This document shows, piece by piece, positions 9,801 through 17,031 of a stretch of 64,000 nucleotides of DNA; position 1 is the first letter of the stretch, and each line of letters opens with the position of its first letter. The stretch is from Enterococcus malodoratus ATCC 43197 (GTDB lineage Bacteria > Bacillota > Bacilli > Lactobacillales > Enterococcaceae), in the NCBI RefSeq assembly GCF_000407185.1, contig NZ_KE136482.1, forward strand, positions 620,001 to 684,000. The letters run 5' to 3'. Under the pieces are notes generated by a model. It had not been told where the DNA came from, did no database searches, and saw nothing but the letters and a program-made list of their open reading frames with translations. The position numbers and the translations under genes were made by a program.

Positions 9801-10027
9801 TCAACAATTGCTTCAGAGATATTGAGCGCTGCTGTGCCTTCTCCAGCAGCTGTTTCAATTTTTACATCAACTTGATTTTCTGTTTGCCCTTTCGTAATCT
9901 CTTCTAATTTCACAGCTGGCTCTGGGACTGTTTCCGCCAACGCCATCAAAGGGGCCAAAGAATTTAGTAAGATCACTAAAGTCATCAGGCTATAAATAAT
10001 CTTTTCCAAAAATTTTTTCTCTAACAT
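3854..10027 (-). CDS. Giant Cna/SpaA-type cell-wall-anchored adhesin, 2057 aa
   Basis: A surface protein of MSCRAMM architecture. Residues 1-35 form a signal peptide. A linker rich in Ser, Thr and Glu follows (about 140-199). Residues about 205-1095 hold tandem collagen-binding-like modules; I count about five recurring blocks of the type ITDTISKNMDLVDGSIKLY. About 1103-2000 is a stalk of nine SpaA/Cna_B domains, each with a K..D/E..GAEF start and a YxFxETKAPxGY-like end, the set-up for intramolecular isopeptide bonds. The C-terminus has a sorting signal with the unusual motif YPKTN (Y2025), a hydrophobic helix and RRKNK. I placed the start at 10027, seven bases after GAGAGGTG. The ligand is unknown. 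The Mga-like gene upstream is the likely activator. Confidence 0.92.
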   Translation of the reverse strand: MLEKKFLEKIIYSLMTLVILLNSLAPLMALAETVPEPAVKLEEITKGQTENQVDVKIETAAGEGTAALNISEAIVEEAIFEQDGQSTKLEVKNRQILTVPLTKSGEGVIHLTLADTTKVPSVDVTYEQQKLSYTFEISEPDSTEQTESPQSETEQTSASEEASTESSTESEKNSEAVNSTEESKTSETQKESTDKKAVQRAEGPTDIREYFPNGTGTIITGSNIVYLDENGNVAEPPVTADTNVRISYTWSIPEDVRQQIEPGDYFDFKLPGELKPKQPLSGELKNEAGEVYAKYTIDEEGNIRFEFTEEVKNQSDIEGYFFFDTEFRKDHIEGPGDITIHYPVEDDLPPVNVEIRPDTEQSIDKKGHFDRTPNPSSVEWTVDFNQSMNHLEDPTITEKWPSGIDYKSVKVTELVMNLDGTVKEVGRELDPSEYTVDKNGNVTILGETNKAYRLVYQTDINDSAKPEEGGKISFTNTATLTDKNDEDGLDAKATVTNNFGKPVEKNMEGYDPTNQEFSWAIKYNYNEKKIAKDQAVITDTISKNMDLVDGSIKLYPITFDEKGKEVKGTPLEEGKDYVLEPNPDGEGFVIRFLHDVDEAVRVEYKTKVNGIVTDPTQVSNNVTTGTGQTDGDKGTAQQQNVIKDITDIDYADKKVGWRINVNKNNYYMENLVLTDTYSPTPGLSMAVKDDLKPDFEIRDVTKNKVLVPGEDYDLVLVNDESGNFETGFKVTFKNQYNPTESELEINYRTNFDVSLLDPTNPNLDRFKNNMRADWEDKSGGKHTSDDDKDFKPDDPFQLNAHKSGKYNAQTKHITWTVAVNHSRNILKDAQLIDKIKENQDYVNGSVKVYEADVKNDGTVVKKQPEKVVNDEMKKVIEPSSSIDQTLQIDFPDNVANTYLIEFETSVEGKIIAGSNQYTNVAQYENNGDERDVIGEVGIKNGGKYVQKSGAQDSNDPDYVNWQAVINPSQSTLEHVVIKDEPSENQVIDHESIKLYETTVAEDGTVAPNYDKPLTLNKDYTVEVTTDNETGKQVLTIKLSDTIHTAYQLEYRSYITSSASGNKDTVSNKITVTGDNEQTISGGDDKDVTVEINHSGGSASGKKGKLMIQKTEADGKTKLAGAKFQLWNTTKTQLLREGTVDEEGQLTFGNLPYGEYLLIETEAPKGFTISDDLVNGQRITIDDKTSTADAVPLTIPNERNKVILQKTDEAGNPIKFNDEIKLGARFKLERFSNLSPSHALWEPVALNPDRLNSEGILEIESLPVGAYRLTEIEAPTGYVLNTNPVLFFVYRNSDHQVPTIHVKYKNYQGKAELIKKDSDGNPLAGAEFDVHDSTGKKVNDQPLVSDEKGKVSVSGLAPGNYTFVETKAPDGYVINTKEIPFTIVESAHGKPKTVTTQPNGEPIELTNYKGSVSFVKKNNEGKTLDGAEFDLFNSKGEKVNDQPLVSGAKGKVSVDNLAPGKYTFVETKAPDNYLLNDKKISFTVKASNNGEVPTIELSDFINYQGAFEIVKRNTDGEGLDGAEFTLFKEDKKEVIQKAVSDKEGHVVFDHLAPGTYYYQETKAPKVTEGTDYVINPALIKIEITDHANGDPRIAELGDFQNFRGKAQITKVGDGGSIAGTEFDLYQIKDGEEQKVREITAPEDGVLNLTGLGAGEYKLVETKAAPGYIINKQPIYFVVNENDDHDPNIDNMNFENYESGVIGRKVNENKEALKGAEYQVYEADDQDKPIGNPISVKNRDSKKIDTITTDEKGEIYFQGLKEGHYVLVETKAPKGYILDTKPHPFDITGQVGKPDKVNLGDFLNYKGSVTVTKKNEDGKALKGAEFEIQDKKGNVQTVFNSAGEETEKLVSDKDGKIFATGLIPGSYQLIENKAPNNYLLNKKVVDFTVSAKASGKPETITLADFINYQGSVKLQKVSQADKALADAVFNLYHADGKQVGEYTSDKSGQIVVNKLSPGEYYFTETKAPTGYTINKEKRKFTIDSSKENKPAIVDAGKVVNQEIPKTPTSSNHSSDSKTASGTQTGSYPKTNDTRNSWLIVVGIAAIVIAGTIYFRRKNK

Positions 10028-10071
10028 GTGTGCACCTCTCATATCCATTTTCAAAAAAACGATCATTTTAA

Positions 10072-10080
10072 GTTATACCA
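10072..10080 (-). promoter_or_regulatory. Extended -10 promoter of the adhesin gene
   Basis: TGGTATAAC on the minus strand fits an extended -10 element. I see no good -35 hexamer at the right spacing, which would fit dependence on an activator such as the adjacent Mga-like protein (inference). Confidence 0.4.
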
Positions 10081-10138
10081 GATTTTCTTTTCATGTAATT
10101 TTCAAAAAGTGCACTGTCCAAGTTTCATTTTTGGAACT

Positions 10139-11677
10139 TTAGTTTGATTCGTCTTGTTTTTTTGTTGCGACCTGCTCCAAAACTTCATTGATCCGTTCAA
10201 GGTCATTCATTAATAAACTTTTTCCCACTACAACAATCTGAGCTTCTGGATAAACGCTTGTCATGTCTTTCAATGTAGACGTCGTTAGTAAAATGTCCAC
10301 ATTGGTTTCAGTTGTCTCAAAAACATCATTGATGGATAGATTGTAAAGATAATTAAAGTATCCAGAAAGCTGACGAATAAAATTTTTCGTCATTAAACTA
10401 GGCATATCACTTTCTACCAAAATCGAAATTGGAACCTCATACCGGCATGGATCGGCTAAAAATAGAATGTTTTTCAAATAAGGAATCAGTAAAAAATCAA
10501 GCTCTAGAAAGATGGGATTCGCCGATTCCTCATATAAACGTTCAACGAATGCACGTGTTTTCTTAATTAACTGAGGATAGCGCTCTTTGAAGATAGCCTT
10601 GTACGTATTTCCCGTCATGTCTGTATTAAATCCTTTAAAATATTTTGCAAAGAAATGAGCGCTTAGTATGTAAGAACGAAAACGCCACAAATCCTCCTCT
10701 TTAATAGGAAAGAATTCTTTTTGAAATCTAGTCACCATCAATTCCGTCGCAGCGTAAATCTGTGTCTGTTGTGCTGCTTGCTGCCGCATCAACTCATCCA
10801 CAAGCGGTTCTTTAAAAACATCAATTGTTTTAGACATAGACACCCACACTAAAAAGAAGAAAGGAATCTCTGAGTCTCTTGTATTAATTACTCCATGCTC
10901 ACTGGTCATGATTTCTTTAAAGCCGGAGTATAACGTGTTTGTCGTGATTTGGTCTTCTAAGGGTTGAGGCATTTTTAAAATATGACCTTTTCTAGTTCGA
11001 ATAATCGCTTCCGCAAAAATATATGCGAGCTGTTTCTTATAGGCGTAGGGAATGTTCGGATAAACCGTAAATCCACTATCAAGCATATGATCAACAAACT
11101 GTTCGACTCGTTCTTCATCGATGTGTGGGAATGGCCAGCTATTTCCCCGATAGATACTCCAAAAAAAGATCACTAAAAACATTCGAATCTGATATTCCTC
11201 GCCTATCAGCTGAAAACTTTCACGGCTGATCTCAATCCCATAGCGATCCAACAACGGTTGGACTTTGCTCAGGTCCCTTCGGACGGTAGACTCACTGATA
11301 AAATATTTCAAAGCATAATGCCGAACATTCTCAAACTCATCCGTTATCAATGCTTCAAGCAGCTTGACGGTTGAACACTCTTTCACGATTTCAGTGACTA
11401 GCTGGTATACATCGGCGTCCCTTTTTATGAAAAGCCGGACTCCTTTTCCTTTAGACAATTGAAAAGAAAATTGACTAGTATTTAAGTTCTCAATTTTTTC
11501 CTGCAACTCATTAAGTACACCCACAGTTGTGTGCTTGCTGATTCCTAACGAGTCACTTATCCATTGTCTGCTCACCCAACGCCCATTGGTTTTGCTCAGC
11601 AGCAAAACCATTCTTCGTTGAAGAAATGTCCCGCGATCAAATAACTCTTCAAAAAAATCTTTTTTTCTTGCTTTCAT
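10139..11677 (-). CDS. Mga-like virulence-type transcriptional activator
   Basis: A 512-residue regulator with an N-terminal winged HTH (residues about 15-70, including WVSRQWISDSLGISKHTTVGVLN-like helices), a second Mga-type HTH (about 95-150, with YFISESTVRRDLSKV) and a long PRD-like plus EIIB-like C-terminal half. This is the layout of Mga/AtxA-family regulators, which in Gram-positive pathogens switch on surface-protein genes. The ATG at 11677 has AAGGGATG just before it. It lies directly upstream of the adhesin on the same strand, 111 bases away with no strong terminator, so it may control or partly co-transcribe it. The region 11678-11835 is very AT-rich and presumably holds the promoter; I see no other gene there. 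Confidence 0.85.
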   Translation of the reverse strand: MKARKKDFFEELFDRGTFLQRRMVLLLSKTNGRWVSRQWISDSLGISKHTTVGVLNELQEKIENLNTSQFSFQLSKGKGVRLFIKRDADVYQLVTEIVKECSTVKLLEALITDEFENVRHYALKYFISESTVRRDLSKVQPLLDRYGIEISRESFQLIGEEYQIRMFLVIFFWSIYRGNSWPFPHIDEERVEQFVDHMLDSGFTVYPNIPYAYKKQLAYIFAEAIIRTRKGHILKMPQPLEDQITTNTLYSGFKEIMTSEHGVINTRDSEIPFFFLVWVSMSKTIDVFKEPLVDELMRQQAAQQTQIYAATELMVTRFQKEFFPIKEEDLWRFRSYILSAHFFAKYFKGFNTDMTGNTYKAIFKERYPQLIKKTRAFVERLYEESANPIFLELDFLLIPYLKNILFLADPCRYEVPISILVESDMPSLMTKNFIRQLSGYFNYLYNLSINDVFETTETNVDILLTTSTLKDMTSVYPEAQIVVVGKSLLMNDLERINEVLEQVATKKQDESN

Positions 11678-11835
11678 CTGCTCATCCCTTTTTTATTGCA
11701 ACGATTTCATCTTATTAAGGATAATAAAAATTTTAGAAAAGCGACATTTTAATGCTCACTTTTAATCTATTATTCTAATTTTCGAAGATAATGAATTAAA
11801 GAAAATTCATTTTATTTTAATTTCCGAGCCTTTTT

Positions 11836-11871
11836 ACAAAAAAAGATACACCCGGTAAATGGGTGCATCTT
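11836..11871 (-). terminator. Terminator of the rgg-like gene
   Basis: An 11-bp stem (AAGATGCACCC with GGGTGTATCTT, one G-T pair) and a T7 tract on the minus strand, 70 bases past the stop at 11941. Confidence 0.9.
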
Positions 11872-11940
11872 GAAATACAAACGTTTTTATAGTTAATTTT
11901 TCCCTTAATCATAAAGTCAGCAGAAAATTGCCACACTATT

Positions 11941-12924
11941 TTAGGAAAAAATGAAGCCGTCATTGAGATTCTCACGATTCGTCAAAATTGCCTGAAGCAT
12001 ATTTTCATACATTATCTGCAATGCCGGCTGCTTCAATATGCGAAAAATCGAAATCGCCTGCTCACAGCTTCGCTTCCCAGCAGTGATTGAACCTGAAACA
12101 ATCCTCAACCATCCTTGATAAAAAAGCAGTTTTGTACTATTTAATAAGTCTCCTTGATCGTGAAGCAAGGATTCCGTTTCCTCTAATACTTCTCTCGCCC
12201 AAGGCAATTTCCGGAAATTGATGAACGTCGCGCAAGTGCCAAACAATAACTCAAATTTCATCCGTTGCATTAACTGTACACCAGCTTCTTTTTGAGTTCG
12301 TGAAACGGCCGTCCGTAATAACTGATGAACAGTCGACACCGGAAAGCTGAATTGAAAAAAGCGAAAGAGCAAGACTTCAAATACACCCCAGTTATCAACA
12401 CTATATAAATGATTCACTACGGGCGCTGATAATGTTTGAAGTTTAGCGAATAAAGCGTCCACATTTACTTCTATTCCTTGATCTCGTTCATCATTCAATT
12501 GATAACTTAAACTCAATAATTGACATAAGATTTTTAAAAATTCTTCACTTTGCGTTTCTCCCTGAATCATCTTCTTCAGCTCATTCAACTGATTGATACC
12601 TTCCGCAAAATTTCGAGATTGATTCACTTCGTCATTATATTTAAAGATTTGATTCAAGTAGAACGTAAACTTGCCGGTCATGAAAAACGGCCGATCGGAT
12701 AGATAATCGTATATTCCGACATTATCATTTTTTGCTCGCAAGTAAAGAAACTCTTCTAATGTTACATTGATTCTTTCCAATAAATGTTCGAGCCGGTGAA
12801 AACTAATATTCGAAAGTCCATTTTCAAATTTACTGATAAAAGAAAGACTGTTTACCTCATCTGATACGTCTCCCATACTCATCCTGCGGTCTTTTCTTAA
12901 TTGACGAAAAATTTCACCTTCCAT
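11941..12924 (-). CDS. Rgg/GadR/MutR-family regulator
   Basis: A 327-residue protein. Residues 1-65 form an HTH_3 DNA-binding domain (FRQLRKDRRMSMGDVSDEV, then SFISKFENGLSNISF). The rest is the all-helical, TPR-like C-terminal region typical of Rgg proteins, which bind short secreted peptides or act alone. Many Rgg genes sit beside a short hydrophobic pheromone gene; I examined both flanks (11678-11940 and 12925-13037) and found none. Targets are unknown; the adhesin cluster downstream and the broken GNAT gene divergent to it are candidates only by position. Confidence 0.85.
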   Translation of the reverse strand: MEGEIFRQLRKDRRMSMGDVSDEVNSLSFISKFENGLSNISFHRLEHLLERINVTLEEFLYLRAKNDNVGIYDYLSDRPFFMTGKFTFYLNQIFKYNDEVNQSRNFAEGINQLNELKKMIQGETQSEEFLKILCQLLSLSYQLNDERDQGIEVNVDALFAKLQTLSAPVVNHLYSVDNWGVFEVLLFRFFQFSFPVSTVHQLLRTAVSRTQKEAGVQLMQRMKFELLFGTCATFINFRKLPWAREVLEETESLLHDQGDLLNSTKLLFYQGWLRIVSGSITAGKRSCEQAISIFRILKQPALQIMYENMLQAILTNRENLNDGFIFS

Positions 12925-13037
12925 AATTGTCCTCGCTTCTTTCCAATCGATTAATTCCTCTATAGTGTAATTTTTGATTTCTTCCAGTGTAAGTTATCTA
13001 TACTAAATGAACAAGTAATAAATTGAGGAGTGATCTT

Positions 13038-13652
13038 ATGAGAAATGCCACAATCGCCGATTTACCAGAAATTGTTGATTTTATTTATGACCAATTTTCA
13101 CCGCTTGAACATTTTATTTTTTTATCCGAAGACCTCACTGATTCTGAAACGGTACTGAGAAAGTTCGTTCAGGCAGAAGTTTCACTATTTCTAAGGTATG
13201 GGGAGCTCAGAGTATGCGGTTATCCAATTCATGGACTCATCAGCAGTATTCCATCAAAAAAGTTCACTCTGTTTCACCAAATGATCTATTCCCTGCCGTC
13301 TAGAAAACTTTTAAAAGAAATATCAAAAGACGATCGAAAAAGGCTATTAGAACAAAACAAATTTATCGCAGAGATTCATTCACCCATCGCTTGACATAAA
13401 AAACATTCAAAAAACAGTCATTACATCTCAATGATTGCTGTTGCAAAAGAGGCTAGAGGAACTGGCGTCTTGCGAAAAATGCTGACAACAGTCATAGATG
13501 AGTGTCAAAAGGAGAATAAAGATATTGTGTTAGAAACAATGACCGAAGCGAATGTTCCAATCTATCAGCACTTTGGTTTTGAATTGATCGAGTATCATAC
13601 AAGCCCGAATGTTCCATTCGCCGAATACTGTTTCATTAAACGACCAAACTAA
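13038..13652 (+). pseudogene. GNAT N-acetyltransferase with in-frame stop
   Basis: Two open segments in the same frame make one GNAT protein. The first (13038-13394) has the N-terminal MRNATIADLPEIVDFIYDQF. The second (from 13395) carries motif A as ISMIAVAKEARGTG followed by the usual YQHFGFELI end. They are separated by a single TGA at 13392-13394 with no frameshift; a TGG there would restore one protein of about 204 residues. The start at ATG 13038 follows GAGGAGTG. It is either a recent nonsense pseudogene or a sequencing error. The acceptor substrate is unknown. Confidence 0.8.
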
Positions 13653-13696
13653 AAAAGATAAGCAGCCGCTCTTCCGAACGGCCGCCTATCTTTTTA
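13651..13696. terminator. Bidirectional terminator
   Basis: A hairpin with AAAAAGATA/TATCTTTTT outer arms and GC-rich GCCG/CGGC inner arms lies between the converging GNAT and VOC genes, with A and T tracts on both sides. Confidence 0.85.
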
Positions 13697-13705
13697 TTTC
13701 AGTTT

Positions 13706-14107
13706 TTAAGGCATTTCCATCCAAACAGGTTCAAATTGATTTCCATCAAGATCCAATACTTCTAAACTAAACATCTGATCCTCAGGAATCCCCATATCGA
13801 CCGTAAAATAATCGCCGCCATTAGCTCTGGCCGCTTCCGCAATTTCTCTGACAACATCTGGGCTCTCTACCGAAAAGGCCGTTAATGATCCGCTCTTAGT
13901 TTTCGTATCCGCAATCTCTTTATCTTTTAAAAACAATCCATAAAATTCATAATCTAATACCATAATCCAAAAAGTATCGTCCCAGACCATTGAACTAGAA
14001 TGCTCGTTGGAGAAATCTTCATTCTTCTTAAATCCCAACTTTTCATAAAACTCTGTGGAGGCTTTTACATCTTTTACAGGAAAATTAGTAAATACTATCG
14101 TTGACAT
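13706..14107 (-). CDS. VOC-family (glyoxalase/bleomycin-resistance fold) protein
   Basis: A 133-residue protein with the paired beta-alpha-beta-beta-beta modules of the vicinal oxygen chelate superfamily. The N-terminus, FTNFPVKDVKASTEFYEKLGF, is the standard module start, and the C-terminus, LDLDGNQFEPVWM, carries the metal-ligand Glu position. It resembles the predicted lactoylglutathione-lyase group (COG3607). The start at 14107 was chosen for the TTGGAGTG before it, rather than the upstream ATG. Substrate unknown. The interval 14108-14306 shows no gene. Confidence 0.8.
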   Translation of the reverse strand: MSTIVFTNFPVKDVKASTEFYEKLGFKKNEDFSNEHSSSMVWDDTFWIMVLDYEFYGLFLKDKEIADTKTKSGSLTAFSVESPDVVREIAEAARANGGDYFTVDMGIPEDQMFSLEVLDLDGNQFEPVWMEMP

Positions 14108-14306
14108 ATTATTCACTCCAATCAAATTTTCTTATATTATGCAAGATTCGCAATACTAAAACAAAGAAAACGCTTGTATAAAATGTAACGAAATGATTTA
14201 TTTGTCCTATTTCCCGAAAATCAGCTGGTCACAATTTTCACAGGATTCCTCTTATTCATTCGAAGTAATCTTTCAAAAAAATTAAAAATAGAGGTTTTTT
14301 ATTTTA

Positions 14307-16385
14307 CTAGAGAAAATCCGTAATCCATTGATATGCCTCTTCCGAAGATTGGACGGAATCTAACATTTCAAAGAAATCAGATTGATCGATCAATGTGACA
14401 AGTTCAGCTAATGCGGTCAAATGTTTTCGATTATCCACCGCAGCAAGAGTAAAGATGTATTTCATGGGAGTTTTCCCTAGAATTTTAATCGGATTCTTTA
14501 ACACAGTAATTCCTAATCCGACTTTTTCCGCACCATCTTCAGGTCGCGCATGAGGCAACGCCACCAAATCAGAAATAACCATATATGGTCCTTCCTCAAA
14601 GGTCGTTTGAATAATCTTATCGATGTAACGACGACTGACAATTTCTGACTCGATTAATGGTGTTGCTGCGACATAAAAAGCCTCTTCCCAACTATTGGTT
14701 GAAAGATTCAGCTGAATGAACGCCGGTGAAAGAATATCAGTCAAGCTCAAATCGTTGTCTTCATCTTGTGAGCTTCTATTTCTTTTACGGCTCAGGGGTT
14801 TAGGCTGACGAATCTCCTTCATCAATTCTTTTCTCAAACCATTTTCGTCACGCACATCGGCATACTTATTTATTATCGACAAGAACACCTCAAAAGAAGA
14901 CTCGTTTGAGAAATTCCTTACCCCATTTTGAACTTCTAAGACTAAGCCGTATTTCTCATCGATTGACATAATAGGATTTACTGTATAAACGGGTTTTTTT
15001 AATGAATAAAGGCGCATATTCGGAACAGTCGTGAAGATCATGTCATAATCTTGCTTTTTATGATAAATTTCATTCGTTTCAATTGGACCAATAAAAATCA
15101 TTTCTGGAAAAAGATTTTTTAATTCATTATAAATAATTGCAGAACTACCGATCCCGTTCGGACATACGATGATACCGACTTTTCGTTTGACCTGATATTC
15201 ATCATTATCATTTATTAATGAGGCGAAATGCATCGTTAAAAAGGATATTTCTTCGTCTGGGATCAAAGTTCCAAATAGATTTGCGATTGGCTTCATTGTT
15301 TCTTTCACGATTTGAAATAGATCGGGATATTCTTTTATAATCTTTTCATTTAATGGATTAATAATCGGCAGATTGAAAAACAACCGATAGTAGGCCGGTC
15401 GAAAATGACTATACAATTGTTTTCTTACGCCGGCCTTTTCTTTGAAACGAATACCAGATAGTTGTTCAAAGCGATCGAATATCCGCTCAACTAGCTCATT
15501 AATAATCGAATAATCTGGTGTTTTTTCATCCGCATTGCCAATGGCCATTCCCAACATCCAACCGCATATATATAGGTTGGCATATTTACTTTCCACTGAA
15601 AATTTCTCAAGTAAGCTTTGGGAGAAAACGTATTCTTTGGTTTGATAAAATGTCTGGAAATTATAGCGATCATAAAATTCTGACCATTCTTTCGTTAATC
15701 GCGGCAATAAAAAAATCAGCATGTAGCTAAATTCAAGGAGCCGATTCTCCACTAATACAATGGAGTAGCGTTCCAGCTCCATCGCGATCTGTTGAAACAT
15801 CTTGTCCTTTTCGATCGAACTTTCATTAAAGAGAAAATAATCCCAAAGGAAACTGCCATTGTCGGATCGTAAATCCTCTAAAACCAGTTTCATTAATTGA
15901 TAGCGTAAGACAGATTCATCACCGGACAAGGAGTAACCATTCTTTCGATCATAGTTTATTTCTACACCAATAGTTTCCAGCTCTTTTTCCACTTTTTTTA
16001 GGTCATTGATAAAGGTAGTCTTTCCAATATCCAACACCTCTAAAAAATGATTAACCGACAAATAGTCTTCACAATGATAAAACAGCATTAAATAAATATA
16101 TTTTTTTCGTTCCTCTATATCCATTTCATAATGATGATAGACCTGATCACCAGAAAAAAACTCAACAAGAAACAAACGTCCAATATCTGATAGGTGATAA
16201 TAATTTCCATCAAACCAGACAGGAGGTAATGCCTCATCAACCAACCATTCGTTGACTTTTGTGATTACATAGTCGATTTGAACCTTTGACAGTCTCAATT
16301 GACCCATCAAATTTTTTTGAGAAATAACAGGCTTCTCAATCAGTTTTATTAATACATGTTTAGTTCTCTGATCGATTTTCTGCAT
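14307..16385 (-). CDS. PRD-containing PTS-regulated transcriptional activator (MtlR/LicR type)
   Basis: A 692-residue regulator. The N-terminus has HTH domains (residues about 1-150), followed by two PTS regulation domains (about 190-395), an EIIB-like domain with its Cys in IIVCPNGIGSS (about 400-490) and a C-terminal EIIA domain with the active His in VALPHARPEDGAE (about 545-690). Such proteins sense sugar flux by phosphorylation from HPr and cognate EII proteins and activate their own PTS operon. The gene is the last of the operon that begins with EIIA at 20691, 28 bases after the aldolase, and AGGAGG precedes its ATG. It most likely controls that operon. Confidence 0.9.
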   Translation of the reverse strand: MQKIDQRTKHVLIKLIEKPVISQKNLMGQLRLSKVQIDYVITKVNEWLVDEALPPVWFDGNYYHLSDIGRLFLVEFFSGDQVYHHYEMDIEERKKYIYLMLFYHCEDYLSVNHFLEVLDIGKTTFINDLKKVEKELETIGVEINYDRKNGYSLSGDESVLRYQLMKLVLEDLRSDNGSFLWDYFLFNESSIEKDKMFQQIAMELERYSIVLVENRLLEFSYMLIFLLPRLTKEWSEFYDRYNFQTFYQTKEYVFSQSLLEKFSVESKYANLYICGWMLGMAIGNADEKTPDYSIINELVERIFDRFEQLSGIRFKEKAGVRKQLYSHFRPAYYRLFFNLPIINPLNEKIIKEYPDLFQIVKETMKPIANLFGTLIPDEEISFLTMHFASLINDNDEYQVKRKVGIIVCPNGIGSSAIIYNELKNLFPEMIFIGPIETNEIYHKKQDYDMIFTTVPNMRLYSLKKPVYTVNPIMSIDEKYGLVLEVQNGVRNFSNESSFEVFLSIINKYADVRDENGLRKELMKEIRQPKPLSRKRNRSSQDEDNDLSLTDILSPAFIQLNLSTNSWEEAFYVAATPLIESEIVSRRYIDKIIQTTFEEGPYMVISDLVALPHARPEDGAEKVGLGITVLKNPIKILGKTPMKYIFTLAAVDNRKHLTALAELVTLIDQSDFFEMLDSVQSSEEAYQWITDFL

Positions 16386-16413
16386 ATCATTTCCTCCTGT
16401 CTATATTTTAGTA

Positions 16414-17031
16414 TTACCCAATTTTTTGGCGTAATGTTCGCGCATTTTCGGCAATTTCTTCTTTTGTTCCTTTTGATAACAGCGTACCGATTCCCATACA
16501 ATCGACACCGGCTTCTAGCCACTCATCGATATTGTCTACCGTAACACCGCCTGAAGACAATACTGGAACTTGAGGCATAGGTGTTTTAATAGTAGAAACA
16601 ACTTTGGGACCAATGAAAGATGAGGTTGGGAATGCTTTGACCATGTCCGCCCCAGCCTCAAGCGCCTCGACAATTTCTGACATGGAAGTACAGCCAGGCA
16701 TATATGGAATTTGATAACGATTGCACAATTTGGCAACATCCTTATTGAAGTTCGGCGCTATAATGAACTCAGCTCCTTTTAATAGTGCGTGACGAGCAGT
16801 CTCACTGTCAAGTACTGTTCCAGCACCAATGACAATTCTGTCCTGATATATTTTCTTTAATTGCTCAATAATATCTCCGGCATTTTTATTGGTATAACTT
16901 ATTTCCAAGCATGATATCTCTCCCGTAAGACAGCCGTCCACAATCTCCTGCGCACGTTCGATCGTCTCCACTCGGATGATTGCCATTAATTTTTCTTGAT
17001 AAATTCGAGTTAACGTGGTTAATTTTTTCAT
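16414..17031 (-). CDS. KDPG/KHG-type class I aldolase (Eda family)
   Basis: A 205-residue TIM-barrel aldolase of the family that splits 2-keto-3-deoxy-6-phosphogluconate (or 4-hydroxy-2-oxoglutarate) into pyruvate plus an aldehyde. The Schiff-base lysine is K132 in DMVKAFPTS, and the GAGTVLD and LSSGGV loops that hold the phosphate are present. The segment that in the E. coli enzyme reads E-x-T-x-R is here EISYTNK, so that arginine is absent, as in other Firmicutes members of the family. Its ATG overlaps the stop of the DapA-like gene (ATGA), implying translational coupling. The real substrate is set by the operon and is unknown. Confidence 0.85.
   Translation of the reverse strand: MKKLTTLTRIYQEKLMAIIRVETIERAQEIVDGCLTGEISCLEISYTNKNAGDIIEQLKKIYQDRIVIGAGTVLDSETARHALLKGAEFIIAPNFNKDVAKLCNRYQIPYMPGCTSMSEIVEALEAGADMVKAFPTSSFIGPKVVSTIKTPMPQVPVLSSGGVTVDNIDEWLEAGVDCMGIGTLLSKGTKEEIAENARTLRQKIG

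Noticed and set aside
11678-11940. Short hydrophobic peptide gene for the Rgg regulator
   Set aside because: Only frames of four or five codons occur on the minus strand here, and none beside the Rgg start either.
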